DNA of 64,000 nucleotides from Paenibacillus faecis. Lineage in GTDB: Bacteria > Bacillota > Bacilli > Paenibacillales > Paenibacillaceae. The first letter of the stretch is position 1. Each line of letters begins with the position of its first letter. Positions 27,361-37,059 of this stretch are shown here, one piece after another. Position numbers and translations under genes: made by a program. The notes below the pieces were generated by a model. That model was given only the letters and a program-made list of their open reading frames with translations, made no database searches and was not told the origin of the DNA. The stretch is taken from positions 572,840-636,839 of the forward strand of contig NZ_VSDO01000001.1 in assembly GCF_008084145.1 (NCBI RefSeq), read 5' to 3'.

Positions 27361-30300
27361 CTACGTAGAGACGGTGCCGGACGAGACCGGCTGATCGGGC
27401 TTATGTTTGCGCATCAGGCGCTTGTCTTTCCACCCGGCTACCACCATGTATATCGAAGGCACCACGAACAACGTTAACACCGTCGAGAACATTAAGCCGA
27501 ATATAATAGTGTAAGCCATCGGTCTGAACAATATGCTGCCGGCGATCGCCAGGGGCAGCATCCCGATCATGGCCGTAAACGAAGTGAGTACAATCGGGCG
27601 GAAACGCGCACCTGTGGCTGCGATGACCGACTCATACAATCCGATGCCTTCGCGTCTTGATTCCTCGATAAATTCGATCAGGACAATCCCGTTTCGCACG
27701 ACGATTCCGGCGAGCGAAATAATCCCCATCATACTCATGAAGCCAATGGAAGAACCGGAGACAAAGATACCGATGATTCCGCCGGCGGCCGCCAAGTACA
27801 CTGTAGTCATGACTATAATCGGGGCCGACAAGGAATAAAACTGGACCGTGATCAAAATAAAGATTAAAAAGATAACTACAATGAACAGCGTTGCCAAATC
27901 CCCGAAGATATCCGACTGCTCTGATGTTTCACCACCAAATTGGAGGGTGTATCCTTCCGGCATAGGCAGATCCTTCAGCATACTGCGGACCTCGGCGGTT
28001 AGTTCCGTTGCCGTCTTCCCTACCGCGTTCGCTTCCACCGTCACCATACGCTCAAGGTTATAATGTTGGATTTTTTGAGTCGTGAATGACGTTTTCATTT
28101 CAGCCAACTGCGCTAAGGGCACTTGCACTCCTTGTTTATTGGTAATGTAAATTTGCTGGAATAACTGGTTAGGACTCGCTTCCCGATTTGAAACGTGTAA
28201 ATTAAGGTCAACGATCTGTTTTCCGGTATCAAAGTCCCCGATATCCAGCCCGTCCCCCATAAGACGCAACGTCTGAGTCAGCGTGTTGTAATCGATCATA
28301 TACTCGTCCATAGCCGGCTTCTTCATTTCGAATTCCAAAGTATAGCTTTGATTACCGAAGTTATCTTTGATGCCGGTTGCGCCATCGATTTTGGCTATTT
28401 TTTCCTTGACCTGTTGGGACAGCTTTTGCAGCGTATCCAGTTCATCTCCGGCGATTCGGATGGAGACCGCTGGGCCGACCGGTATGCCAAGGCGGGGAAC
28501 ATGCATGGCGATGGTCGCTCCCGGGAACCGTTTTGTTAATTCCGCCTCCCAAGCCGGCACCGTCTTATCCAATTTAAAGCTATCCGACTTACCGATAACC
28601 GTTATTTGACCGATATTAGTCGCTGAGGCAAGAGCATTGGTAATATCGGAATAAATGGTTGGTGCCTTACCGCCAATACCGACACTAATGAACTCCGTCT
28701 CAGGCTGTTTTTCTACCCACTTGGTGATATCGCCCACCATCCGTTGAGTTTCTTGGAAGGTTGTGCCAACAGGCATCTCAACATTAATGCTGACATGCGG
28801 CTCCTCGGCCTCGGGAAACAAATCGATCGGTGTAATTAGTGCCAACCCGAACGAGGCCGTACCGATGAGAAGTCCAACAGTCGCGAATAACTTCGGTCTC
28901 TTTAGCACCTTCGGAATCAATGTGCCGGAATACCACTGGGTCGCAGCCTGGATTTGTTTACCAAGCAAACCGGCGGGTTTTTGTTCCCAGGGTTCGCTCT
29001 TTGAGTCGCCTTCAGTTTCTTTATGAATCAGGTTGTTCTTGGCCGCCTGTTTTCTTCTCCGGCGCTTCTCATGCCACTGACGGAAAATCGGAATTATGGT
29101 CAGCGACATAATCATGGAGGCGAGCATGGAGCAGGAAATCACGATGGGGATCGGTTTGACGAAAGAGCCGATATCCCCCGTCAAGAACAATAACGGCGCA
29201 AAAGCGAAAATCGTCGATAATGTAGCGGTCAGAATGGACACCGATACTTCCTTCGCGCCTTTAATCGCCGCCACGTCGGGGCTTTCTCCCAAGACGTGAA
29301 GCCGACGTTCGATATTATCGTTCACGACCACCGCATCATCGACAAGTATGCCCAGCACGATGATCAGACCGACGATGGAAATTTCATTCAGGGAAATGCC
29401 GGTGAATGGCATAACGATCATACCTACTGCGATCGATATCGGTATGGCCATGGCCACAACCAGTGATGTCACCAGATTGAGCCCCAGTGTACAGATCAGA
29501 ATGACGGAAGCGATCGCGATCAACATTTCACGGATGAGCTCGCCGAACATTTCGCTGACCACTTCTTCTTGGCCGAAAGCGTGACTGAAATGCACGTTGC
29601 TTGGCAAGCTTTCTTTAAGTTCATCCAGCTTGGCCGAAATCAGCTTATCCATTTTCGGAACATCGGAACCGGTCTGCGCGGAGACATTGATCGATATGGC
29701 TGGTTTTCCGTTGTAATACGCCAGATAAGTTGGGGCTTTATCCGCCATTTGAACTTGACCCACATCTTTCAAATATATAGGAAACCCGGTTTCGCTTCTG
29801 GAAATCAGTACTTCATTCAGCTCTTCGGCCTGTTTCATGTCGGGAACGACCAATTCGTAGCTGCGCGATTGAAATTCCAGCGCTCCCAGTGGAGTGCGGT
29901 TGTTCATATTCTTAACGGCCTGTACAATCTGCTCCCAGGCAATGCCGTATTGCTCCAGTTTCTGCAAATCGATTTGAATGCGTATTTCCTTTTCCGGAAT
30001 CCCGCTGATCTGAACATCCGCGACACCGCCAACTTGGCGTATTTTATCCCGCCAATCGATCATCTGATCGTTTAAGGCATATAGCGAATCTATCTTATCC
30101 GCATAAATAACGTAGGAGCCGATAAAAGAAGAGAACAGATCGTCATTAACCATGGGCTGTATAATACCGTCCGGTAAGTCCGCTGAAGCATCTTCCACCG
30201 CTTTCCGCAATTCATCCCAAGTCGCTTTGGCATCCGCGTCGGGATAAGCGGTAACTGTAATGTTCGAAACACCGCTCGAACTGGTAGATTCTATTTTTTC

Positions 30301-30525
30301 AATGGTCTCCACCTTTTTAATGGCCTGTTCCAACACCTTTGTTACCGACTGCTCCACCCGCTCCGGGGTCGCTCCGGGAAAAACCGTCGTAACTACCGCG
30401 TTTTTAATCACCACATCCGGCATATCTTGACGCGGGAGCCGGGTAGCGCTAAATATTCCAAAGACAATGAACATTACAAACAGCAGCAATGTGATTTTGC
30501 GTTTTTTAACGGAGTACTCGATCAT
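27361..30525 (-). CDS. RND efflux transporter permease (AcrB/SwrC-like)
   Basis: Large membrane pump of 1054 residues, normal length for the AcrB family. A first helix near 10-28 leads to a big extracytoplasmic domain beginning LPRQDMPDVVIKNAVVTTVF, then a cluster of helices with the proton-relay pair in GILVDDAVVVNDNIE. A second repeat begins near residue 540 and ends with the helix cluster containing GIVVRNGIVLIEFIEE. It uses proton flow to expel lipophilic or toxic compounds. The start overlaps the adaptor stop by 4 bp, so the two are made together. In monoderms such pumps (SwrC in Bacillus) export surfactin-like lipids or antibiotics. Confidence 0.93.
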   Translation of the reverse strand: MIEYSVKKRKITLLLFVMFIVFGIFSATRLPRQDMPDVVIKNAVVTTVFPGATPERVEQSVTKVLEQAIKKVETIEKIESTSSSGVSNITVTAYPDADAKATWDELRKAVEDASADLPDGIIQPMVNDDLFSSFIGSYVIYADKIDSLYALNDQMIDWRDKIRQVGGVADVQISGIPEKEIRIQIDLQKLEQYGIAWEQIVQAVKNMNNRTPLGALEFQSRSYELVVPDMKQAEELNEVLISRSETGFPIYLKDVGQVQMADKAPTYLAYYNGKPAISINVSAQTGSDVPKMDKLISAKLDELKESLPSNVHFSHAFGQEEVVSEMFGELIREMLIAIASVILICTLGLNLVTSLVVAMAIPISIAVGMIVMPFTGISLNEISIVGLIIVLGILVDDAVVVNDNIERRLHVLGESPDVAAIKGAKEVSVSILTATLSTIFAFAPLLFLTGDIGSFVKPIPIVISCSMLASMIMSLTIIPIFRQWHEKRRRRKQAAKNNLIHKETEGDSKSEPWEQKPAGLLGKQIQAATQWYSGTLIPKVLKRPKLFATVGLLIGTASFGLALITPIDLFPEAEEPHVSINVEMPVGTTFQETQRMVGDITKWVEKQPETEFISVGIGGKAPTIYSDITNALASATNIGQITVIGKSDSFKLDKTVPAWEAELTKRFPGATIAMHVPRLGIPVGPAVSIRIAGDELDTLQKLSQQVKEKIAKIDGATGIKDNFGNQSYTLEFEMKKPAMDEYMIDYNTLTQTLRLMGDGLDIGDFDTGKQIVDLNLHVSNREASPNQLFQQIYITNKQGVQVPLAQLAEMKTSFTTQKIQHYNLERMVTVEANAVGKTATELTAEVRSMLKDLPMPEGYTLQFGGETSEQSDIFGDLATLFIVVIFLIFILITVQFYSLSAPIIVMTTVYLAAAGGIIGIFVSGSSIGFMSMMGIISLAGIVVRNGIVLIEFIEESRREGIGLYESVIAATGARFRPIVLTSFTAMIGMLPLAIAGSILFRPMAYTIIFGLMFSTVLTLFVVPSIYMVVAGWKDKRLMRKHKPDQPVSSGTVST

Positions 30526-31931
30526 TTGGCGTTTTCCTCCAAGATCGCTATAGCGTCCCCGTCAAACAAGCTTTCCGCCCCGGAGCTGACAACCACATCT
30601 CCTTCTTTCAGCCCCGATGCGATACTTTGGCGATTGTCTTCGCTTAGATGAGCGCCTAATTTAACGATAGTCTTCACGGCCTTGCCGTTAATATATCTGA
30701 ACACATACGGCTCCTGACCGTTGCTGATCACCGCTCCGACTGGAACAAAGATACCTTCCTGCTCCGAAACCGACCTTCCGGCACGGACCACTTGCCCAGG
30801 GATCCAGTCATGCTTGGGATTAGGGACATTGACCTCCACACTTATAGTTCCCGTTCCCTGATTGGTCACCGGGGAAATCCGGTTTACGGTACCCTGCAAC
30901 TCAACTCCGTTCTGTTCCAATGTAATAGACTGACCTGCTTTCCAAGCCGAAGCCTGATCGCTGGGAACAGGAATTGTGACCTTTAACGTATCAATAGAAC
31001 CTATCATAAAACCTTCAGCTCCGGCAGAAACCGTTTGTCCTACAACCGCCTTTTTCTCCAATATGACTCCGCCGACAGGCGCGATCAGTTTGGTTTGGGA
31101 TAGAGCTAATTCGGCTTGTTGCTGCTTGGCGACCGCCTGGTCATAAGCTGCTTGCGCTTGTGCCAATGACCCTCTTGCTTGAGAAACTGCGGCCTCTGCC
31201 GAGACTTTTCCGGCTTTGGCTTGGCTTACCGCCGCATTAGCCGTCCTGCTCTGCTCCGGTGTCGCTCCCTCGGTCAACTCGGATAACGACTGTTTCGCGT
31301 TATCGAGTGCGGTTTCCGCATCCTTAAATTGGACTTGAAATTTCTCGTATTCATCCAGCGATATGAGTCCATTGGAATATAGATTCAAATACCGGTCCGC
31401 ATCCGTCTTTAATTTATCATAGGCGTTTTGAGCCTGGGTAACGGCATTTTGGGCCTGGGCAAGCTTTTGTGCGGACGCTCCTTTCTTTACAGTAGCCAAG
31501 TTGGCTTCCGCTGTCTCCAACTGGGCGGCCGCCGCATCCACTTGAGCCTCCGCGGCAGCAACTCCCGCTTTCGCGGCGTTTAATTGACCTGCGGCTTGCT
31601 TCACGCCGCTTTGGGCTTGTCTTAACTGCAGTTGCGCATTCGCGTTATCAACAACAGCCAATACCTGCCCAGCTTTTACCTTGTCTCCTTCCTCCACCAG
31701 TGTTTTTTGGATTTCGCCGGCGGCTTGAAAAGAGATGCTGGCCTCCTGATTTGGCCTCAAAGTACCGGATAAATTGTACACCGTACTTAACGGCTCCTTC
31801 TTGACCGTAATAACTTGTACGGCGGAAGTGCTATCCTCTCCCTGGGCAGCCTTCTCTTTATTCGAACCGCACGCCGCTAGAATCATAATAATTAGTAATG
31901 AACATAATGTCGCCGTCCAGCGTCCTTTCAT
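30522..31931 (-). CDS. RND efflux adaptor subunit, lipoprotein
   Basis: Membrane-fusion adaptor of 469 residues. The N-terminus is a lipoprotein signal with Cys21 in ILAAC. A barrel/lipoyl half (QAAGEIQKTLVEEGDKVKAGQ) is followed by a very Ala/Gln-rich hairpin of about 190 residues, then the second lipoyl half (KLIAPVGGVILEKKAVVGQ) and beta-barrel. It links the pump at 27361 to an outer component, perhaps the TolC-like protein encoded divergently at 32157. The unusually long helical hairpin would be needed to cross a thick wall; that is inference. A TATAAT at 32001-31996 (minus strand) is a likely -10 box. Confidence 0.92.
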   Translation of the reverse strand: MKGRWTATLCSLLIIMILAACGSNKEKAAQGEDSTSAVQVITVKKEPLSTVYNLSGTLRPNQEASISFQAAGEIQKTLVEEGDKVKAGQVLAVVDNANAQLQLRQAQSGVKQAAGQLNAAKAGVAAAEAQVDAAAAQLETAEANLATVKKGASAQKLAQAQNAVTQAQNAYDKLKTDADRYLNLYSNGLISLDEYEKFQVQFKDAETALDNAKQSLSELTEGATPEQSRTANAAVSQAKAGKVSAEAAVSQARGSLAQAQAAYDQAVAKQQQAELALSQTKLIAPVGGVILEKKAVVGQTVSAGAEGFMIGSIDTLKVTIPVPSDQASAWKAGQSITLEQNGVELQGTVNRISPVTNQGTGTISVEVNVPNPKHDWIPGQVVRAGRSVSEQEGIFVPVGAVISNGQEPYVFRYINGKAVKTIVKLGAHLSEDNRQSIASGLKEGDVVVSSGAESLFDGDAIAILEENAK

Positions 31932-32033
31932 CTAGTGATTCCCTCCTGATCCGTTTTTGCTGATGATTTTTTTGCCTTCATGTTCCCTGCGGCTTATTAT
32001 AGGTGTTCCATCCTCAAATAAAATCGTGCTTTA

Positions 32034-32073
32034 GTACATGTACCTAAGGGCAAAATGACATGTACGAAAGTAC
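32034..32073. promoter_or_regulatory. Paired palindromic operator-like sites
   Basis: ACATGTAC occurs at 32036-32043 (inside GTACATGTAC) and again at 32058-32065, exactly 22 bp apart, about two helical turns. The second copy overlaps GTAC-GAAA-GTAC. Located between the divergent adaptor and TolC-like genes, these are probable binding sites for a dimeric repressor. Confidence 0.55.
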
Positions 32074-32156
32074 AAATTGCGCGGATGAATTTATGGATGA
32101 TAGCATGGAAGGCAAAACAAACACCAACCCCTTGCGGGTTTGAGAGGAAAGGTAGA

Positions 32157-33512
32157 ATGGCTATGAAGCGAAGTTTGTCGGTAATGATGTCTTCCTTGCT
32201 GAGCATGGCCCTTTTGGCGGCTGGGCCGGTTTCAGCCTATGCGGACAATAACGAAAACGATAATTCCATTCGTTCAGGGAAGGAGGCTACAAACAGCGGG
32301 GTATTAAAGGAGCACTTTATCGATTCGGGTACTTTGGCGCCGTTAAAGCGTTTGGATCTGGATACGGTTTTGAAACTTGCGCTGGATTATTCTTTAAATT
32401 ACAAGCTGCTGACTTTTAAAATAACCGCACTTAAAGAAAATGAAGGAAATCTAAATAAACAAAAGAAGAAGCTGGATGAATCCGCTTCCGGCGGAACGGG
32501 GGGCTCCTACACTTTGCCGGAATCCCTGGAGGAAATCCAAAAAAAGTATGAGGACTTTCCCGAGGAGCTGCTTCCGTCCCTATATCCGATGCTGGAAACC
32601 AACGCCGTGGTCAATCGGTTGATCAGCGGAATCGGCAGCATCACCGACGCTATGAACAAACAATTGCAGGGCCAGCGTGACCAGTTGATCCTTTCTCTAA
32701 AACAGATCAATATTGAACAGGCCAATACATTGCTCGATCTGGAGGAAGCCCGCATAGGCATTCGATTGCAAATGACTTCTCAGTACGTGGAATTGCTGAC
32801 GCTTAAAAAGCAGGTAAGCATGAACGAAGCCTATCTGGATGTTCTAAAAACAGATGTGAAGCGGGCCGAGTTGATGCAGGAACAGGGGATGACATCGGCG
32901 GAAAAAGTCACCGAAGCGCAAAGAGAGGTCGAGAAACAGGAGCAGCAGCTAACTCAATTAAGAAACAAGTACCGTCTTGCCCTGGCACAGCTCTGCTTGG
33001 ACCTAGGCGTGGCTTACGACCCGGACATCGAGCTTGGGGATTTGAACGAATTCTCCCCGCAGCCCGTCACCCCAATGAACCGGGAGCGAATTTTGGAGAA
33101 ATCATTTGAAATGAAAAGACAATGGAACTCCATTATATTGGCTGAACAGCAAAAAAGTCACACCGACGCAGCGAATGAAGACCAGGAGGATTATCTCGAG
33201 ACAAATGTTCGGATCGCCGAGCAGCAAGCGGAGAAAACACGCATCGATCTCAATAAAAAAATCGACCAGCTCTACAGCAATCAGGAAACGGCCTATCAGG
33301 CTTATCAAAACGCGTTAAAAGACTTGAGTAACGCGCAACTGGATGTTCAGCATATAACAGTTCGTTATAACAATGCGCTTGTATCGCGTCACGATTATGA
33401 AAAATCCAGTTTCAGTCTGACCCAACAAGAGGCTAAGTTGGAACTAGCCAGACTACAGCTCTATGTCGCACAACGTGCCGTTAACGCGCTGGAGGACGGG
33501 TTTATTATGTAG
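32157..33512 (+). CDS. TolC-family outer-channel-like protein
   Basis: A 451-residue protein with a signal peptide (MAMKRSLSVMMSSLLSMALLAAGPVSAYA). I choose the ATG at 32157 because AGAGGAAAGG precedes it; ATG 32163 is an alternative. The mature part has the two OEP-type repeats of long helices: ...LDLDTVLKLALDYSLNYK...  and VRIAEQQAEKTRIDLNKKID, with QRAVNALEDGFIM at the end. Families of this kind are outer-membrane channels in diderms. In a monoderm its site is unclear; it may span the wall or act as a periplasm-like adaptor. Divergent from the RND adaptor and pump. Confidence 0.82.
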   Translation: MAMKRSLSVMMSSLLSMALLAAGPVSAYADNNENDNSIRSGKEATNSGVLKEHFIDSGTLAPLKRLDLDTVLKLALDYSLNYKLLTFKITALKENEGNLNKQKKKLDESASGGTGGSYTLPESLEEIQKKYEDFPEELLPSLYPMLETNAVVNRLISGIGSITDAMNKQLQGQRDQLILSLKQINIEQANTLLDLEEARIGIRLQMTSQYVELLTLKKQVSMNEAYLDVLKTDVKRAELMQEQGMTSAEKVTEAQREVEKQEQQLTQLRNKYRLALAQLCLDLGVAYDPDIELGDLNEFSPQPVTPMNRERILEKSFEMKRQWNSIILAEQQKSHTDAANEDQEDYLETNVRIAEQQAEKTRIDLNKKIDQLYSNQETAYQAYQNALKDLSNAQLDVQHITVRYNNALVSRHDYEKSSFSLTQQEAKLELARLQLYVAQRAVNALEDGFIM

Positions 33513-33521
33513 GCTAAACGC

Positions 33522-33564
33522 AAAAGAACCGCCCCATGTAAAACACACGGGACCGGTTCTTTTT
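33522..33564. terminator. Bidirectional terminator
   Basis: AAAAGAACCG...CCC and GGG..CCGGTTCTTTT pair with a few inner mismatches. It separates the TolC-like gene (plus) from the ketone-body operon end (minus), and shares its outer arms with hairpins at 23796 and 57072. Confidence 0.75.
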
Positions 33565-33567
33565 AAC

Positions 33568-34899
33568 TCACATTATTTTCCCCAATCCAATCACAATCAC
33601 GATCGCAATCGTACACCCGCCCGTCACCGTGATGAACGCTTCCTTAAATCCATTTTTGTGGTTTAATTTGGTCAATGCCAGAAACGTTAAGAGAACGCCG
33701 CTTTGTGGAACAAGTGTGGTAATATTTGAAGCGATCGCAGCTACACGGTGAATTAATTCCGGCTGGATGCCGGCATCAAGATAAAATTGGGCGAAATTGG
33801 GCATCACGATTCCCAAGGTCCCGGAAGAAGATCCTGTGATCGCCGATATACAGGCCGTTAATACTGTCAGACTGATTAAGGGATCGCCCGGGATCGAAGT
33901 GATTAAATCGGAAAATAATTTAAACCCCGGTGCGACCATCAACACGGAACCAAAAGCCACGGCCGAAGCCGTAGCAAAGATAGGGGCAATGGAGCCGCTC
34001 GCCCCAATACTCAACGTACGGATTTTGTCTGGAAGATGTTTGTGAAACAGCGCCACTGCCAACAAAATACCTACCATTAACGCCACATAAATTACATTCT
34101 GGCGAACAAAAGCATTTCCGAAAGTACTGCCCAAAACAGCGATAATAATTAATGTGGCGAGGGGTAAAACGCTTACCATAAAACCGGGCAATTCGCGTTC
34201 TTCATTGCTTTCATTTTCATCGTCGGCATAAGTTGCATAAGTTTCCCCGGCTTTTAAACTCTTGTTCAAACAGTACTTCATATAACAGAGGCCAAATGCG
34301 GTACAACCTATAGCCCCCACTATGCTTGGAATAGCCGCTGCCACTAAAGAGGTTCCTAGAAATGGAATGGGAATGACATTCTGAATAGCCGGGGTTCCCG
34401 GTAGAATGGTCATTGTAATAGTTCCGATGCCCAGCCATACTGGGATTTGAATTAAGTTCCAGGCGATATCCAGCTTTTTAAACAATGTGCGCGCCAGTGG
34501 TATGACGGCAAACATGACAACAAAAAGGCTAATCCCTCCGTAAGTTAATATAGCGGCAACAATGAAGATGGCCACAAGTACTCTATAAGGGTTGTTAGTG
34601 CCGAATTTCTTCAAAATAAAGTCGGCAATGGAGACAGTCGCTCCGCTCTCTTCCATGTATTTAGCCAAAACAGCGCCAAGCAGGAAAATTGCAAAAAACT
34701 TCACAATATAATTTCCAAGCGCCCCCATGAAATTGCCGCTTTCCGAACCCAGCATCGTGGGGATGATGTCCATTTCATTGAAGAGAACTACTATTAATGT
34801 CGCTAACGGAGCAGCCACGGTAATATGAATTTCTTTTAATGCAAAATAGATAATGGCAATGACTCCCAGTATAATTCCTATTGAGCCTACAATTTCCAT
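33568..34899 (-). CDS. GntP-family permease, probable 3-hydroxybutyrate importer
   Basis: A 443-residue membrane protein with 12 or more hydrophobic segments. The GntP signature includes LLGAVLAKYMEESGATVSIA and ILPGTPAIQNVIP. GntP members carry gluconate or other small hydroxy- and keto-acids with protons. As the last gene in an operon with 3-hydroxybutyrate dehydrogenase, CoA-transferase and thiolase, it most likely brings 3-hydroxybutyrate or acetoacetate into the cell; this is inferred from context. Confidence 0.87.
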   Translation of the reverse strand: MEIVGSIGIILGVIAIIYFALKEIHITVAAPLATLIVVLFNEMDIIPTMLGSESGNFMGALGNYIVKFFAIFLLGAVLAKYMEESGATVSIADFILKKFGTNNPYRVLVAIFIVAAILTYGGISLFVVMFAVIPLARTLFKKLDIAWNLIQIPVWLGIGTITMTILPGTPAIQNVIPIPFLGTSLVAAAIPSIVGAIGCTAFGLCYMKYCLNKSLKAGETYATYADDENESNEERELPGFMVSVLPLATLIIIAVLGSTFGNAFVRQNVIYVALMVGILLAVALFHKHLPDKIRTLSIGASGSIAPIFATASAVAFGSVLMVAPGFKLFSDLITSIPGDPLISLTVLTACISAITGSSSGTLGIVMPNFAQFYLDAGIQPELIHRVAAIASNITTLVPQSGVLLTFLALTKLNHKNGFKEAFITVTGGCTIAIVIVIGLGKIM

Positions 34900-34933
34900 T
34901 TAATCTCCTCCGGATTAGATAAAAGAAGGGAAT

Positions 34934-35710
34934 TTACTGTGCGGTATAGCCACCATCTATTAGACAGGCTTGACCTGTAATTCCTCTTGCCTGCTCACTT
35001 GCCAAGAACACGGCATAATCCGCAATTTCTTGAACATCAATCAGACGCTTTTGCGGAACCAAGGGATAAAGAACACTCTCTAACACATTCTCTAGTGGGA
35101 TATTGCGAGTTTTAGATAAATCCTCGAATTGACCTCTTACAAGCGGTGTATCCACATATCCCGGACAAATCGCATTTACGGTTACACCTGAGTTTGCCGC
35201 CTCCAAAGCCGCTACTTTCGTCAAACCAATAACCCCATGTTTAGCGGAGTTATATGCTGATTTTCCGGCAAAGCCAATGACACCGTTGATCGACGCCATA
35301 TTGATAATGCGTCCGAATCCTTGTTTTTTCATGATGGGGAAAGCTCTTTTTGTGGCAATAAACGGGGCTACCAACATCACTTTCAACATAAATTCAAATT
35401 TATTTGTAGGGAAATCCTCAATCATGGATACGTGCTGCAAACCGGCATTGTTGATCAAAACATCCAAACGCCCATACTTTTCCACGGATTCGTCAATCGC
35501 TGCATTGATTTCGTCTTCGTTGGTTACATCGCATTTGATTCCGTGGCAATCGAACCCTTCATTTTTCAATTCACTAATCATTTTTTGTAGACTTTCATCG
35601 TTAATATCCGAAAACACAACTTTTGCACCTTGCTTCAAAAAGGTTTCGCCGATTTGTTTTCCAATCCCGCTTGCCGCGCCCGTTACAAAAACTACTTTAT
35701 TATCTACCAT
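34934..35710 (-). CDS. bdhA: 3-Hydroxybutyrate dehydrogenase
   Basis: NAD-dependent short-chain dehydrogenase, 258 residues. The cofactor loop is TGAASGIGK (10-18), NNAG at 87-90, and the catalytic Ser140, Tyr153 and Lys157 are in INMAS and SAYNSAKHG. It oxidises D-3-hydroxybutyrate to acetoacetate, which the neighbouring CoA-transferase activates. The QKRLIDVQEIADYAVFLAS segment fits bacterial 3-hydroxybutyrate dehydrogenases. Other SDR substrates cannot be excluded, but the operon supports this one. Confidence 0.88.
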   Translation of the reverse strand: MVDNKVVFVTGAASGIGKQIGETFLKQGAKVVFSDINDESLQKMISELKNEGFDCHGIKCDVTNEDEINAAIDESVEKYGRLDVLINNAGLQHVSMIEDFPTNKFEFMLKVMLVAPFIATKRAFPIMKKQGFGRIINMASINGVIGFAGKSAYNSAKHGVIGLTKVAALEAANSGVTVNAICPGYVDTPLVRGQFEDLSKTRNIPLENVLESVLYPLVPQKRLIDVQEIADYAVFLASEQARGITGQACLIDGGYTAQ

Positions 35711-35747
35711 TTTATTTCCTCCGAATCTATTTTAAATTTATTGGACC

Positions 35748-36404
35748 CTAAGCTAATTCTTTTAATTCCTCGCTGATCATCAGCTTGGCCTCTGTTGCCG
35801 CTAATACCTCTTCCAACGTGTAAGCGGAATTTATTTCTTTAAGAAGCAATCCTTCCGGAGTAACTTCAATCACCGCCATTTCGGTAATGATTAAATCCAC
35901 CGCATTCTTTGCCGTCAGCGGCAAAGTGCATTCCCGCAATATTTTAGCTTTTCCTTTCGTAGTGTGCTCCATAGCTACAATGACCTTTTTCGCTCCCGTT
36001 AACAAGTCCATAGCGCCCCCCATTCCCGGCACCATTTTTCCGGGGATCAAATAGTTGGCGATATTCCCCCGTTCATCAACTTGAAGCGCTCCCAAAACCG
36101 TTAAATCCACATGCCCGCCACGGATAATTCCGAAAGAAGTGGCACTGTCGAAAAAGCAGCCCCCCGGATGAATGGTTACATATTGTCCGCCGGCATTTAC
36201 AATCGTTGGATCGGTTACTTCGTCTCCTTGTGCCGGTCCCAATCCGACAAATCCGTTTTCCGAATGGAACATAACGTGAATCCCTTCCGGAACAAAGTTA
36301 GCTACTTTGGTGGGTAAGCCGATTCCTAAGTTAACCAGCTCCCCGTCCTTCAATTCCTGGGCCACACGTTTGGCGATCATGTTTTGCAGCTCTACCTTAT
36401 CCAT
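35748..36404 (-). CDS. scoB: 3-oxoacid CoA-transferase subunit B
   Basis: A 218-residue subunit starting at MDKVELQNMI (ATG 36404, GGAGGCAAG upstream). The catalytic glutamate is Glu49 in FHSENGFVGLGP, which forms the thioester with CoA. Together with subunit A it moves CoA from succinyl-CoA or acetyl-CoA to acetoacetate. It lies one base after subunit A. Naming as AtoA or ScoB depends on the donor, which cannot be read from sequence. Confidence 0.92.
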   Translation of the reverse strand: MDKVELQNMIAKRVAQELKDGELVNLGIGLPTKVANFVPEGIHVMFHSENGFVGLGPAQGDEVTDPTIVNAGGQYVTIHPGGCFFDSATSFGIIRGGHVDLTVLGALQVDERGNIANYLIPGKMVPGMGGAMDLLTGAKKVIVAMEHTTKGKAKILRECTLPLTAKNAVDLIITEMAVIEVTPEGLLLKEINSAYTLEEVLAATEAKLMISEELKELA

Positions 36405-36405
36405 T

Positions 36406-37059
36406 TCACTTGCCTCCATCAACAATGTAGTTTATGAAGATATTCGGCGTAACCACTTCATTAGGGTCGATTTCACCTATTTCCACGATTTCTCCCGCTT
36501 CAACAATCGTTGTCTTGGCCGCACTTGCCATAACATGGTTAAAATTGTTCGCCGAGCCTTTATAGACGATATTCCCGGCTCTATCCGCTTTAGCGGCGTA
36601 AAGAAGAGCAACATCCGCGGTAATGGGTTTCTCTAATAGATACTCTTTGCCATCGACTACAATTTTGTCTTTGCCTTCTTCAACCAACGTGCCTATTCCC
36701 GTAGCTGTCAAAATGCCCCCTAGACCATAGCCGCCCGCACGAATTTGCTCCACCAGCGTTCCTTGCGGAATAAGCTGCACTTCCGTCTCTCCCTCCGTCA
36801 TCTGTCTGCCGGTTTCTTTATTGGTTCCAATATGTGAGGCAATGATTTTCTTGCATTGCTTATTGCCCACCAGCTTGCCTGAACCTTTATCGACAAAACC
36901 TGTATCATTACAGATCAAAGTAATATCTTTAATGTTGGCTGCAACAAGGGCATCCATCAATTTTTCAGGCGTCCCGTTAGCCATAAACCCGCCGACCATC
37001 ACGACATCTCCGTCTTTGATCTGAGCGATCGCCTCTTCTAAAGCCACTACTTTATTCAT
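36406..37059 (-). CDS. scoA: 3-oxoacid CoA-transferase subunit A
   Basis: A 217-residue subunit beginning [11 protein letters not shown] (ATG 37059). The [16 protein letters not shown] stretch and [17 protein letters not shown] near the end are typical of CoA-transferase A chains. It overlaps the thiolase stop by four bases (ATGA), so translation is coupled. It forms the heteromeric enzyme with subunit B at 35748. Confidence 0.92.
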   Translation of the reverse strand: MNKVVALEEAIAQIKDGDVVMVGGFMANGTPEKLMDALVAANIKDITLICNDTGFVDKGSGKLVGNKQCKKIIASHIGTNKETGRQMTEGETEVQLIPQGTLVEQIRAGGYGLGGILTATGIGTLVEEGKDKIVVDGKEYLLEKPITADVALLYAAKADRAGNIVYKGSANNFNHVMASAAKTTIVEAGEIVEIGEIDPNEVVTPNIFINYIVDGGK

